A stretch of DNA of 22,983 nt from a virus. Positions 1 through 7,958 of this stretch are shown here, one piece after another. The notes under the pieces were generated by a model. The model was not told the DNA's origin and searched no databases. It saw only the letters and a list, made by a program, of their open reading frames with translations. The first letter of the stretch is position 1. Every line of letters begins with the position of its first letter. The position numbers and the translations under genes were made by a program. The stretch is from positions 1-22,983 of IMG/VR virus record IMGVR_UViG_3300025949_000096. One strand, given 5' to 3'.

Positions 1-125
1 GCGCGTCGTTTCGGTTGGTTCGGGTCGTCCGTGGCGTTCGGGTCGGTTCCGGTGGCGTTCGGGTCGGGGCCGGTGCCGGGGCTGCCGCCGAGCGGCGTCA
101 GTCCTTGGAGTTGGGCGAGCGGCAT
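1..125 (-). CDS. Truncated repeat-containing hypothetical protein (N-terminal 41 codons)
   Basis: The reading frame opens with ATG at 125 and runs off the left window edge without a stop. It starts 4 nt after the stop of the preceding gene, so it continues the same operon. The visible residues begin MPLAQLQGLTPLGGSPG and then become a Pro/Asp/Asn/Thr-rich repeat with DPNAT and DPN units. No family is recognisable from this N-terminus. Its position after the fibre genes suggests a further tail, fibre or lysis-region gene, but that is only inference. Confidence 0.55.
   Translation of the reverse strand, partial: MPLAQLQGLTPLGGSPGTGPDPNATGTDPNATDDPNQPKRR
17..67. repeat. Short in-frame tandem repeat
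   Basis: The 16-mer gtggcgttcgggtcgg occurs exactly at 31-46 and again at 52-67, a 21-nt period. A shorter copy of its core, ttcgggtcg, lies at 19-27. All copies are in frame with the truncated gene on the minus strand and encode DPNATGT, DPNATD and DPNQ. The spacing in whole codons means copy-number change would alter a protein linker length without breaking the frame. Confidence 0.7.
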
Positions 126-129
126 AGGA

Positions 130-405
130 CTATTCTGATCTGAAGGTCTGAATGTCTACCGTAGCACCGCTCGGCGCGGCGGTCCCGAAACTCAACGTGA
201 GCGAGGTTGTGGTCTTGGCGGTCACGGCGACGGTCGTTCCCCAGCTTGGCGTCGCCACCGCCGCATACGCTGCGTCAACCTCGGTGCGCGGGAAGGCCCA
301 CGTCACCGTCGTCGTGGTCGCAGTGACGGGCAGGGCAATCACGTTCCCGGCCGAGGTCAGGAACCGGCGGACGAGCCGGCGCCACTGGGCGAGGTTGACG
401 CTCAT
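130..405 (-). CDS. Small fibre-associated beta-sandwich protein
   Basis: This gene encodes 91 residues. ATG at 405 overlaps the TGA of the fibre gene (ATGA), so the two are probably translationally coupled. After a short helical N-terminus (residues 1-20) the protein is a Thr/Ala/Val-rich beta segment. It has the pattern VTWAFPRTEVDAAYAAV, TPSW and VTAKTTTSLTLSFGTAAP, then a C-terminal VDIQTF. The alternating pattern 'Y-x-V/A...TPSWGTTV..T.KTTTSLTLSF' is common in small phage proteins next to tail fibres and in lectin-like C-terminal fibre domains. A role as a fibre tip or accessory protein is likely; a chaperone is the alternative. Function is inferred from context. Confidence 0.7.
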   Translation of the reverse strand: MSVNLAQWRRLVRRFLTSAGNVIALPVTATTTTVTWAFPRTEVDAAYAAVATPSWGTTVAVTAKTTTSLTLSFGTAAPSGATVDIQTFRSE

Positions 406-1847
406 CAGATCGCGCCGAAGAAAGTGACAACGCCGGCCAGCGTCGATCCGCTCAAGTTCTCGACCGTGAGGGACCCGGAGGAGATGAACACGTTCAGTTT
501 TCCGGCGGTGCCTTGCGTGTTCGAGTAGGCCGTGCCCAGCGTGATCGTCGTGCCGTTCGTCACTGCGATGAGCGCGGCGTTGGTCCCAAGGCTGATGAGC
601 AGCAATCCCCGGCTGGTCGCAGAGAGGCCCGTGGCGATGACTTGTGTCGCCGTGTTGGTCAGCGTGAGCAACCCCTGATTCACGCGGCCGTTCGCGCTGC
701 CATCGTTCAAGGTGAGCGACGAAAGCGAGCCGACCCCGGCCGTCAACGGCTGCGTGCCGATGTTGATCGACCCGAAGCCCGACGCGATGGAGCCGCTATT
801 CAACGCTCCCACGGTCGTCAGGCTCGACGTGACAACCGTCGAGTGCAGCGTGGTCCCCGTCAAGCTGTTGGCGTCGAGCGAGGAGACGGCGATCGTGATG
901 TTGGCCGAGCCATCGAACGCCACCCCGTTGATCGTGCGCGGAGTTTGGAGGGTGGTTGCTGTGCTCGCGTTGCCGGTGACCGCGCCCGTGAGCGGACCGC
1001 TAAAGGCGGTTGCTGTTGCGGTGCCGGTCACGGCCAATCCACCGGAGTTCACGGCGATGCCGCCGGAACTGATCGTCAAGCCGCCCGTGATCGCGGTCGC
1101 GGCGGCGATCTGCATGATGTTCGCAGCGTCGAGCCCGATCAGCGCGATGTCGCCGGTATTGGCAGCGTTGCGCGCGACGATGGACGTTGCGTTCGGGATG
1201 CGGACGATGCCCGCCGAAGCAGGATTCGCCCCGAGCGAGATAAACGGGGTCGTCACGCTCACCTGCGCCGTCACCGCCGTGGCAAACGTCCACGCTCCAC
1301 TCGCGGCAATGGACCCCGCATTGACCGTCGCGCCGATCGTGTCCGCGACATTGAACTGGATCTGCCCCTTGGTGCTGCTGTTCGCCCCGATGGCGTAGAC
1401 GCGCGCGACACCCGCCAGCACATCCACGACGGCGCTATTCGCGGTCAGAGACGTAAGCGAGGCCGTAGCGACAACGCCCTGTGCGAACGACGCCACTCCC
1501 GTCACCGACAGCGCGCCGCCAACGGTGACCGAGGCCGAAAACGTCGTCGCTCCCGCGACCGTTCCGCCATCTGCCAACGACAGATAGGCGAGTTCATCCC
1601 ACCCGGTCCCTGAATCGATGTACGCCCGCTTCCCGTCCGTCGTCACCCACACCCGCTGTGCCGTCCCGGCTCCCGGTCGAGAGGCCAAGACCGAGCTTTG
1701 GACGTGGATCGTGGCGTCCGCGTCGTGGGAGTTGTGCTTGGACCGGACCGCGTTGTCGTTCCCGAGCACGACCGACGCATCCCCGGCCTGCCCGTTCGCG
1801 GGACTCGAAAACGCGCCCTGCTGCCAATTGGCGACGGTGCCGCTCAT
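405..1847 (-). CDS. Phage tail (or head) fibre protein
   Basis: This 480-residue protein is very rich in Ala, Thr, Ser, Gly and Val. The N-terminal domain (about residues 1-90) has SKHNSHDADATIHVQSS and later DGKRAYIDSGTGWDELAYL, a pattern that also recurs at the start of other phage fibres. The middle (100-300) is repetitive beta-rich sequence typical of trimeric fibre shafts. Residues 300-318 carry the classical tail-fibre motif QTPRTINGVAFDGSANITI. The C-terminus, ending TLAGVVTFFGAI, is also beta-rich. It likely forms a trimeric spike or fibre that binds the host surface. ATG at 1847 is preceded by CGAGAAATCTT, one of the start-associated sequences seen before several late genes. A gap of 32 nt separates it from the tail hub gene upstream. 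Confidence 0.85.
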   Translation of the reverse strand: MSGTVANWQQGAFSSPANGQAGDASVVLGNDNAVRSKHNSHDADATIHVQSSVLASRPGAGTAQRVWVTTDGKRAYIDSGTGWDELAYLSLADGGTVAGATTFSASVTVGGALSVTGVASFAQGVVATASLTSLTANSAVVDVLAGVARVYAIGANSSTKGQIQFNVADTIGATVNAGSIAASGAWTFATAVTAQVSVTTPFISLGANPASAGIVRIPNATSIVARNAANTGDIALIGLDAANIMQIAAATAITGGLTISSGGIAVNSGGLAVTGTATATAFSGPLTGAVTGNASTATTLQTPRTINGVAFDGSANITIAVSSLDANSLTGTTLHSTVVTSSLTTVGALNSGSIASGFGSINIGTQPLTAGVGSLSSLTLNDGSANGRVNQGLLTLTNTATQVIATGLSATSRGLLLISLGTNAALIAVTNGTTITLGTAYSNTQGTAGKLNVFISSGSLTVENLSGSTLAGVVTFFGAI

Positions 1848-1879
1848 AAGATTTCTCGCATGGTCAGATTAAGCGCGCG

Positions 1880-3451
1880 CTACGCTCTGGGCCCCATGTC
1901 GAAGGCTTGGAGCGTGATGCGCGAGATGATCGGCGCGCGGTCGGAGTCGTCGGTGATCGTCAGGTCGATGTACGGCCCGCGCCCCGAGATCGGGACCTTG
2001 TACCGCGTGGCCCCGTTCCCGCCCCAGGCGAACGAACCCCAGGTGAACGAGCCCCAGACGGGACCCGAGGAAATCGGCTGGATCGTCTGCACGCCTTGCC
2101 CCGTAGATGGGGACTGCCACGACAGCGAGCACGAGGTCGAGTTGTCCAAGTCCGCGAAGACGAATGCATTCCGGTAGCTCTTTTCCGACACGTCGTCCTG
2201 GCTGAACATCCGGTGGCACTGGGCCACCATCGAGAACGACGAGCCCGCGGTGCCGTCTGCCAACACGTCGTCCACGCGCATCACCGGCGCGTCGGCCCGT
2301 CTGACAAAGCCATCGGTCGAGCCGAACAACACGATGGGATCGCCGTTGTCATCGACGGCGCCCCACTGGACCGTCGTCGGTTCGTCCACGTAGATGCCAC
2401 TCGGGTAGGTGCTCCACGCGCGCAGCCGATAGTTGAAGACGGCGATCCCTAAGCCCGGGATGTACCAGCGGATTTCGTGATGCACCGGGTCATGCACGCC
2501 CGAGACTTGGCCGAAGTCGGACGACGCCAACGCAGTGATGAGCGGCACGGTCGGGTCAGGCGTGACGGGCGTATCGAGCGCGGAGATTCCGGCGTCGAGC
2601 ACCTGGTACGCCCCGCGATCCGAGAGGAAGTAGCCGACGCCATCGGCCACGACCCAACTATTCGGGAACTGGGAGCCCACGTCACTGGAGAACCCTTGGG
2701 CGCCTGCCGCAATCGCAATGTCGTCCTGTGTGATGCCGGTGAACCGCGAGACGCCGGTCACATGCGACATCGCGAGCGTGGCAACGATGGTCGCCAAGGT
2801 CGTCAACTTTTGGTTGCCGAACGTGCGCACGACGGCTGAACCCCCAGCGGAGCCCGAGATGCCGATTGTGTCACCGTTGTTGACCGCGCTCCACCACACC
2901 GTTTGATCGGTGCCCGTGATGCCGAACAAGCGCTGGTTGTAGACCGCGAGACGCGTGATGCCCGAAGGGGTCGAGGCGACGCGCGACAGCGTGGTGCCGT
3001 CCCACTTGGCGAGCGTGGACGCCCCGTCTGCGATGTAGAGGCATTCCCCGGTGCCGTCGCGGAAATGCACGATGCTGAGATAGTTCGTCGAGGAGAGCGC
3101 CGCCCCGCCGCCTGACATTGCTTTGGCGGTGTACGTCATCGGGAGCGCGATCGACGAGCCGCCCGAGTAGAGCGTGCCGTTCGCGACGGCCAGATGCTCG
3201 ACTGAGGAGGCCTTCCGCCAGCAGAATCCGGCGCGGATCGGATTGCCTGACCCCAACGCGGTCGTGTGCATCCGCTGCGTCCCGCCGCGTTTCGTGGCAC
3301 CCCCGATCGTGGTCAAGCGCACGTTGTCGGCGCGCGGCATCTGGTTGGGCTGGACTTCGAGCGCGTCGCCGATCTGGTTCGCACCGCCCGAAAAGCCCGC
3401 TTGCTGATCCGTCACCTGCGCGCGGCCCTGCATCAGCGATTGCAGCGTCAT
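1880..3451 (-). CDS. Tail hub / tail tube protein (P22 gp10- or T7 gp12-like)
   Basis: This protein has 523 residues from the chosen ATG at 3451; an in-frame ATG at 3499 would overlap the adaptor gene by 28 nt and lacks support. The N-terminus has FSGGANQIGDALEVQPNQMP followed by DNVRLTTIGGATKRGGTQRM. This is the 'gGvn...p..lp.n..R..n.....G...kRpGt' signature of phage stabilisation and tail-tube B proteins. The rest is beta-propeller-like: ADGASTLAKWDG, RLAVYNQRLFGITGTDQTVW, VADGVGYFLSDRGAYQVLD, FGSTDGFVRRAD. In podoviruses this class sits below the adaptor ring and extends the tail tube. Its place directly downstream of a connector gene agrees. The start region holds a four-codon minicistron at 3448-3462 (see findings). 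Confidence 0.7.
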   Translation of the reverse strand: MTLQSLMQGRAQVTDQQAGFSGGANQIGDALEVQPNQMPRADNVRLTTIGGATKRGGTQRMHTTALGSGNPIRAGFCWRKASSVEHLAVANGTLYSGGSSIALPMTYTAKAMSGGGAALSSTNYLSIVHFRDGTGECLYIADGASTLAKWDGTTLSRVASTPSGITRLAVYNQRLFGITGTDQTVWWSAVNNGDTIGISGSAGGSAVVRTFGNQKLTTLATIVATLAMSHVTGVSRFTGITQDDIAIAAGAQGFSSDVGSQFPNSWVVADGVGYFLSDRGAYQVLDAGISALDTPVTPDPTVPLITALASSDFGQVSGVHDPVHHEIRWYIPGLGIAVFNYRLRAWSTYPSGIYVDEPTTVQWGAVDDNGDPIVLFGSTDGFVRRADAPVMRVDDVLADGTAGSSFSMVAQCHRMFSQDDVSEKSYRNAFVFADLDNSTSCSLSWQSPSTGQGVQTIQPISSGPVWGSFTWGSFAWGGNGATRYKVPISGRGPYIDLTITDDSDRAPIISRITLQAFDMGPRA

Positions 3452-3471
3452 TGGAGCGCCATGCTGGTTCT

Positions 3472-4164
3472 CTAACTCCCCCAGCCTTCGGCGCCCCAAT
3501 CGGAGCGCAAGTCGGGATAACTCACCTGCGTCGGGTCCGTACTCGTCCGTGCGAGGTCACCCAGCATCTCGGCGCGGATCATGTCCGCCAGCTTGAGCAA
3601 GTCGCCGGTCGCTCCGGTTTCCCGACCGCCTTTCGCCAAGAGCCACGCCGCGGCCTCGTAGCACGGCAGCAACTCGTAGTCGCGCGGGAACTCGACCGCG
3701 ACCGCATCATCCGAGAGCTGGTCGATCGGCGTCGGCGTGTGATTCGTCACGATCGTGAGACTCGCTCCCGATTCGATCGGCAGGAGTTGGATCACGTCCC
3801 CGTTCCGATACCAACAGGGGCGGATGTCCAGCACCCCCGTAACCGTCGCCAACGGCAAGCGCTTCCGCTGGTCCTCGTCGTAGACCCGGAGGCCGTTCGT
3901 GACGTAGAGGATGCGGTAGAGTCGCTGCTGACTGTCGGCGCTTCCACTGTCGAGCAGCGACAGCGCGACTTGGCCCGACGCGTCTTGCGTGACCGCACGT
4001 TCCGCGACGCGCAAATACTGGTTCGCGTCGAGCAGGCGTTTCCATTCGCGGCTGTGCACCATGCCGAGCCCGGCGCGAATGTCGTCGTCGAGCCAGTCCT
4101 GGCTGGACCGCGCATCCATCAGCGCTCGGGTGCGGTCCATGTACTGCGCGCGGGTCCACGTCAT
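3472..4164 (-). CDS. Head-tail connector / tail adaptor protein
   Basis: This 230-residue protein begins MTWTRAQYMDRTRALMDA. The helical N-terminal third (WLDDDIRAGLGMVHSREWKRLL) suits an adaptor that docks onto the portal. The middle part (LYRILYVTNGLRVYDEDQR, VLDIRPCWYRNGDVIQLLP) is beta-rich. The C-terminal segment (YELLPCYEAAAWLLAKGGRETGATGDLLKLADMI, written here only as a landmark around residues 165-200) is the helical part typical of phage adaptor proteins of the P22 gp4/T7 gp11 size class. ATG at 4164 overlaps the TGA of the upstream gene (ATGA). Gene order capsid - small genes - adaptor - tail hub matches short-tailed phages. Assignment rests on size, position and fold-like pattern, not a catalytic motif. 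Confidence 0.65.
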   Translation of the reverse strand: MTWTRAQYMDRTRALMDARSSQDWLDDDIRAGLGMVHSREWKRLLDANQYLRVAERAVTQDASGQVALSLLDSGSADSQQRLYRILYVTNGLRVYDEDQRKRLPLATVTGVLDIRPCWYRNGDVIQLLPIESGASLTIVTNHTPTPIDQLSDDAVAVEFPRDYELLPCYEAAAWLLAKGGRETGATGDLLKLADMIRAEMLGDLARTSTDPTQVSYPDLRSDWGAEGWGS

Positions 4165-4688
4165 GCGCGCTTCCTCAGTCGTTCAGGCTTGGGAACAGCC
4201 TTGGGAAGCGGTTTTGCGGGCGCGTTGTGGATCTCGGCGCCAGCGACGGTGATGATGTCAGGACACACGAGGGTGGCGTGCCGGTCCATCAACTCCATCG
4301 CGTTGTCGATCACCGTATTCCACCGCTCGTCTGACGCTTTCTGGTTCTCGCTCCGAATCCGCGTCAGCATGTCGCCGATATGCCGGGCTGTCTCGTTGCC
4401 GGCAACCATCGCCGTCAGCCCATGCTCCAGGTAGCTCACGAATTCATCGGGCGAGCACGCGGGCGGCGCCCAGCACAGGATGTCGTAGGCGTCCGCCGGA
4501 TCGACCTTCCCGCTTTGCACCCACGCGCGTTTGGGGCTGTGCTCAGGCCACGCGTAGCGGGCGGCGAAGTTGATTTCGCGCTCGCCGAAGCGGTACGGCT
4601 TGATTTCGATATTGGGGTCGATCATCCGCGCTCGTGCCAGGATGTGCTCTGGCACGAGCGGGATGCCCCGTTCGTTGACGTGGATCAT
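4161..4688 (-). CDS. Hypothetical virion-region protein
   Basis: This gene encodes 175 residues, starting at ATG 4688, and is coupled to the downstream adaptor gene by an ATGA overlap. I do not recognise the family. Visible features are an N-terminal segment rich in charged residues (PEHILARARMIDPNIEIKPY), a conserved-looking aromatic stretch (FAARYAWPEHSPKRAWVQSG), a central PADAYDILCWAPPACSPDEF, a long helical region from about residue 85 to 145 (ETARHIGDMLTRIRSENQKA), and a basic Pro/Lys tail ending ERLRKRA. There is no signal peptide or membrane segment. Its position between capsid and connector suggests a small head protein such as a head completion or minor structural protein. Confidence 0.6.
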   Translation of the reverse strand: MIHVNERGIPLVPEHILARARMIDPNIEIKPYRFGEREINFAARYAWPEHSPKRAWVQSGKVDPADAYDILCWAPPACSPDEFVSYLEHGLTAMVAGNETARHIGDMLTRIRSENQKASDERWNTVIDNAMELMDRHATLVCPDIITVAGAEIHNAPAKPLPKAVPKPERLRKRA

Positions 4689-4702
4689 CGAATTCGCATC
4701 GA

Positions 4703-5173
4703 CTACTGCAACACCGCCATCTCGGCGGCGAGGCAGATTTGCGGGGCCGTGGTGACCGTGCCCGCGGCCACAATGTCGACGCGGAGTGATTCCCCGTTGG
4801 AGCCGTCGATCACGCGGCTCGCATTGCCGACACCGTCGAACAGGCTGGACGTGATCGCCAGCGCGATGTTCTTGGCGTTCCCAGTCAACACGTCGTTCTT
4901 GATCGAGGTCGCGGCGGTGAGCGCCGTCGAATTACCCGCGTTGTCGACCTTGAACACCTGCACGGTGATGCCGAGCGACCCAGCCGCGGCCGTCAGCCAG
5001 TTGAACGCGAGATTGAGCAGGCTGACTTTCGTGCGCGGGATCGCGATCTGGCAGGAGGTCGTGGCCGTGGCCGCGACGGTGATTCCGCCCGTGCCGATGG
5101 CGACGGACTCACAGGTGATGTTGTAGCCGGAGCGACTGACCGGCTTCGGTTTGAAGACATCTTGCCAGGCCAT
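4703..5173 (-). CDS. Probable capsid decoration/head protein
   Basis: This gene encodes 156 residues and lies immediately downstream of the major capsid gene, separated from it by an 18-bp hairpin. ATG at 5173 is preceded by GAGGAATCCTCCA, a good ribosome site. The sequence is rich in Ala, Thr, Val and Gly with alternating beta pattern (GGITVAATATTSCQIAIPRT, LGITVQVFKVDNAGNSTAL). It has no enzyme motif, signal peptide or membrane helix. Small beta-rich proteins in this position are often decoration or cement proteins on HK97-fold capsids. This is inference from position and composition; it could also be a head fibre base. Confidence 0.6.
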   Translation of the reverse strand: MAWQDVFKPKPVSRSGYNITCESVAIGTGGITVAATATTSCQIAIPRTKVSLLNLAFNWLTAAAGSLGITVQVFKVDNAGNSTALTAATSIKNDVLTGNAKNIALAITSSLFDGVGNASRVIDGSNGESLRVDIVAAGTVTTAPQICLAAEMAVLQ

Positions 5174-5195
5174 TGGAGGATTCCTCTATCTCGGA

Positions 5196-5238
5196 AACAC
5201 GACGGGCTCTCGGTCATTCGCCGAGAGCCCGTCGTGTT
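5196..5238 (-). terminator. Strong 18-bp hairpin after the major capsid gene
   Basis: Positions 5196-5213 (aacacgacgggctctcgg) and 5221-5238 form a perfect 18-bp inverted repeat with a 7-nt loop. It lies in the 110-bp gap after the capsid stop codon at 5284 and just before the ribosome site of the next gene. On the minus strand the right arm is followed by only a short T run (TTT), so it is not a textbook intrinsic terminator. It could be a partial, read-through terminator, a 3'-end stabiliser of the capsid mRNA or an RNase processing site. The stem also reads on the plus strand and could work in both directions. Confidence 0.75.
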
Positions 5239-5283
5239 CAGTACAGTTATCTGATGATTGTTCTCTGCGATGCTACTGCACGG

Positions 5284-6618
5284 CTACACGACGAAGCCGA
5301 AGTCGGCCGTATCGACGTATCCGGTGATGCTCCCGTGCGCGGCGCGGTTCGCCGTACCGAACTCGGTGTAGACACCGAACGAGGTCTCGAACGAGTCGCG
5401 GCCACTCATGAACCGCCACGCGCCCGAATCCTCGAACTGCACCTGGCCGAAGTCCTTGGCATCGACCCAGACCAAGCTCGGGAGATGCACGAGGTACACG
5501 GTTCCGCGCGGGCACCAGACATCCGAGACGCACGCGACGCCGCAGATGTTGACGCCCTCGAACCCGCCTTCGAGTTCAATCTTGTTCGCCATGTCCCAGC
5601 GCCGCTGGCCCAGGAACGACTCGGCCAGCTTTTTCTCGAGCCCCGGCGTGGTGAGGAGCAGGAATTCCTTCGGCGTGGTCCTGGCGTTCTTGCCCGACCG
5701 CCCTGCGACCTTCATGATGAGGTCGTAGATGTCCATCTCGGTCGGGTTGTTCGCGTCGCCCACGTCCGTACCGGCGACGAGGCGGATCGCGTCCCACCGC
5801 GCGTTCCCAGCGGTCGAGGCATCGAGCGAATGCAGCGACGTGTAGCTGTTGCCGCGATTCGTGATGTTGATCAACCCGTTGGTGTTGGCGTTGAGCGAGG
5901 TGTCCCCACCCGAGACCGGCGAGGCCGACACGACGACATCGTTCGCCGCCATCGAGGCGATGCCCGATCCGCCCAGCGTGACGGTGATGTTGTCGCCGGA
6001 GTTGCTGATCGCCGTGATGACCGCCGAACCGCGGAGCGTCGTGCGGTTCGAGGCATAGACGGCGACGTACATCCCGATGTCGAGCAGCAGGCCACCGCGG
6101 CCCAGCGTCGTGCCCGTGATGCCGTAGGGGTTCGACGCGACGAAATGGTTGGCGTCGGCCGAGGAGGCCAGGACCGCCTTCACGCCCGAGCCGTCGCCGT
6201 GCAGGTTCTCCTGCATGCCGAGCTCGAACGCCGCCTTGGCCTCGTTCAGGACCTTGCGGATGATCGAGAGGAACGCGGCCTGCTTGGACTGCGTGCCCGT
6301 GATCACGAGGCCGTCGATCTGCCGCGTGACGTAGAGGCGCTTGATGCCGAGAATGAAGTTCTTTTCCGTCGCGGCGGCGTCCTGCGAGAGGTAGCCGGCC
6401 GAGGAGGCGTTGAGGCCCACGGGACGCGACAGCACGGCGTCGCCGTTCACCCCGTTGCCGCCCCACTTGAGGTTCATCGGGCCGCCCGCCATCCCCTTCT
6501 TGACGTTGGCCAGGAGCGGCGTCGAGCGGGGGAAGATTTCCGTGCGAACGTCGCTGTAGACGTTCTTCAAGAGCCCGGCGATTTCCGTCGAGCTGATCGT
6601 GACTGGTGCGACTGACAT
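5284..6618 (-). CDS. Major capsid protein (HK97-fold type)
   Basis: This 444-residue protein begins with a helical N-arm (TEIAGLLKNVYSDVRTEIFP). Residues 137-145 are ENLHGDGSG, a pattern common in phage coat proteins. A beta-rich, Gly/Thr/Ser-rich stretch at about 175-250 (VITAISNSGDNITVTLGGSG) looks like an inserted subdomain. The C-terminal half includes DIYDLIMKVAGRSGKN, FLLLTTPGLEKKLAESFLGQ and VYLVHLPSLVWVDAKDFG. The gene follows portal and scaffold, the usual place. ATG at 6618 is preceded by GGAGAACTCTC. Hairpins lie on both sides (6671-6690 and 5196-5238), suggesting separate control of this highly expressed gene. The scaffold upstream argues for scaffold-assisted assembly. Confidence 0.88.
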   Translation of the reverse strand: MSVAPVTISSTEIAGLLKNVYSDVRTEIFPRSTPLLANVKKGMAGGPMNLKWGGNGVNGDAVLSRPVGLNASSAGYLSQDAAATEKNFILGIKRLYVTRQIDGLVITGTQSKQAAFLSIIRKVLNEAKAAFELGMQENLHGDGSGVKAVLASSADANHFVASNPYGITGTTLGRGGLLLDIGMYVAVYASNRTTLRGSAVITAISNSGDNITVTLGGSGIASMAANDVVVSASPVSGGDTSLNANTNGLINITNRGNSYTSLHSLDASTAGNARWDAIRLVAGTDVGDANNPTEMDIYDLIMKVAGRSGKNARTTPKEFLLLTTPGLEKKLAESFLGQRRWDMANKIELEGGFEGVNICGVACVSDVWCPRGTVYLVHLPSLVWVDAKDFGQVQFEDSGAWRFMSGRDSFETSFGVYTEFGTANRAAHGSITGYVDTADFGFVV

Positions 6619-6670
6619 GAGAGTTCTCCGAAGTCGGCGAACCCGGAGCGCAGATCCCTAGAAACGAGAA

Positions 6671-6690
6671 GGCCGCCCTCTTAGGCGGCC
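6671..6690 (-). terminator. Hairpin overlapping the scaffold stop codon
   Basis: The arms ggccgcc (6671-6677) and ggcggcc (6684-6690) form a 7-bp G+C stem around a 6-nt loop that contains the TAA stop of the scaffold gene. On the minus strand it is followed by TTCTCGTTTCTAGG, a weak T-rich tract. This is consistent with a partial terminator or a stop-codon hairpin that separates scaffold from capsid expression. It is less convincing than the 18-bp hairpin downstream of the capsid gene. Confidence 0.5.
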
Positions 6691-7889
6691 CCGGCGATCT
6701 GCTGTCGGATTCGTTCGAGCGACGCTTCAACGGCGTCACCCGTGGTTTTGATGGGTTTGGGCTTGGGCACGTCGGGGCTCGGCGCGTTCCCGATCGGGGT
6801 CAGCGGGCGCGCCGCACGTCGCGTCGCGGTCTGCGCATCCAACTGGGCCTTTCGAGTTTGCTCTTTCGCCTTGGCAGTTTCCTGCTGTGCCGTCGCGGTG
6901 CTCACCGCGGTGCGCTGGGCGATCTTCTGTGATCGCGCTTGCGCCCACTGAGTGAGCTGGGGGAGGACCGACGTTTCGAGATCCGGTAAGCGCTGTGGCG
7001 GCACCCACACCCCGCCGGCGGGACTCGGAGCTAAGAGTCCGGCCGTCAGTTCGTGGAACTTCGCCTGCACATCGGACGGATCGATGTCGGGGTACTGCGT
7101 GGTCAGGGCTTCGACGGACGGCGCGATGCGGGTTTCCACGAACTGCTTGGATGCCGCCACGGTCTGTTGAAACTCCATCCCACTCACGCGCTGCTGGAGC
7201 TGTTCACGTTCCCGCGCATGCTGTTGCTGGATGCGGGCGAGGCGCTGTTCAGGCGAGTTCATCGCCTGGAAGCGCGCCGCGGCCTCCTGGTACAGGGCGG
7301 GGTCGGCGAGCAAGGCTTCCGCGAGTGCGTTCTGTTCCTGCAACGACTGCTCGGCGGCTGCGATCCGAGCTTCCCGCTCGGAGAGCGCCGTGACGTGCTG
7401 CTGCTGCACGGTCGAGAGTTGGCGCTGCAATGCTGGTGCGGATTGCGCCATGCGGACCACGCGATCGAGTCGCAGGTCCTTGTACTCTTTCCCGTCCGAC
7501 TGGAACGACAGCTTGACGTTGGTCGGGATCTCGAGCTCGCCCTGATCGTCGTAGAGCGAGAACTTCGATTCGAGTGGCGGTGCGTCGCTCAGTGCGGCTG
7601 GAGTCTCCGGTGCTGCGGCCTGCGGTTCGACGGGTTCCGCCGCGGCTGGTTCCGTCGTCGGCGCGGGATCGGTTGGCTCGGCGGCCAGCGGTTCGTCGGT
7701 GAGGCCGTAGCGCTTGGCCAGGTCCTCCGGCTTGGCGCTCACCATCTCCTGCGCGCTCGCGAACGTCTGCGAGGTATCCGGGGGCGTCTGATCGCCAACC
7801 GCGACCGTTTCTCCGGTCGTCACTGGGGCGGTGGGCGTGACAGGCAATGCGGCGGCGGCCGCGCTGGGGAGCGAGGAGGTTTCTGGCAT
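6681..7889 (-). CDS. Capsid scaffolding protein
   Basis: This protein has 402 residues. The N-terminal 110 residues are low-complexity Ala/Pro/Thr/Glu. A compact segment SKFSLYDDQGELEIPTNVKL follows, and then a long Gln/Glu/Ala-rich coiled coil at about 145-240 (QRQLSTVQQQHVTALSEREA; QRLARIQQQHAREREQLQQR). The C-terminus is Lys/Arg/Gln-rich and ends with a helix (DAVEASLERIRQQIAGAA), the usual capsid-binding end of scaffolds. Composition and position between portal and capsid are typical of internal scaffolds in short-tailed phages. No protease motif is visible, so scaffold removal may occur by exit, as in P22. ATG at 7889 is preceded by AGAGACAACTCCA. A 69-nt gap separates it from the portal gene. 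Confidence 0.82.
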   Translation of the reverse strand: MPETSSLPSAAAAALPVTPTAPVTTGETVAVGDQTPPDTSQTFASAQEMVSAKPEDLAKRYGLTDEPLAAEPTDPAPTTEPAAAEPVEPQAAAPETPAALSDAPPLESKFSLYDDQGELEIPTNVKLSFQSDGKEYKDLRLDRVVRMAQSAPALQRQLSTVQQQHVTALSEREARIAAAEQSLQEQNALAEALLADPALYQEAAARFQAMNSPEQRLARIQQQHAREREQLQQRVSGMEFQQTVAASKQFVETRIAPSVEALTTQYPDIDPSDVQAKFHELTAGLLAPSPAGGVWVPPQRLPDLETSVLPQLTQWAQARSQKIAQRTAVSTATAQQETAKAKEQTRKAQLDAQTATRRAARPLTPIGNAPSPDVPKPKPIKTTGDAVEASLERIRQQIAGAA

Positions 7890-7958
7890 TGGAGTTGTCT
7901 CTGGTGAGGGTCGGTTAGCCCGTGCTCACATGGGAACGGGTCCAGCGGGTACGGCGGA

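Noticed and set aside
5173-6615. A 480-codon plus-strand frame opposite the major capsid gene
   Set aside because: The product is an Arg/Asp/His/Val-rich composition typical of antisense frames. The minus-strand capsid protein is well supported by motif and gene order.
7890-7958. Hairpin between portal and scaffold genes
   Set aside because: Only a 5-bp stem (cccgt/acggg) with a 12-nt loop and no T tract; not above chance in this GC-rich DNA.
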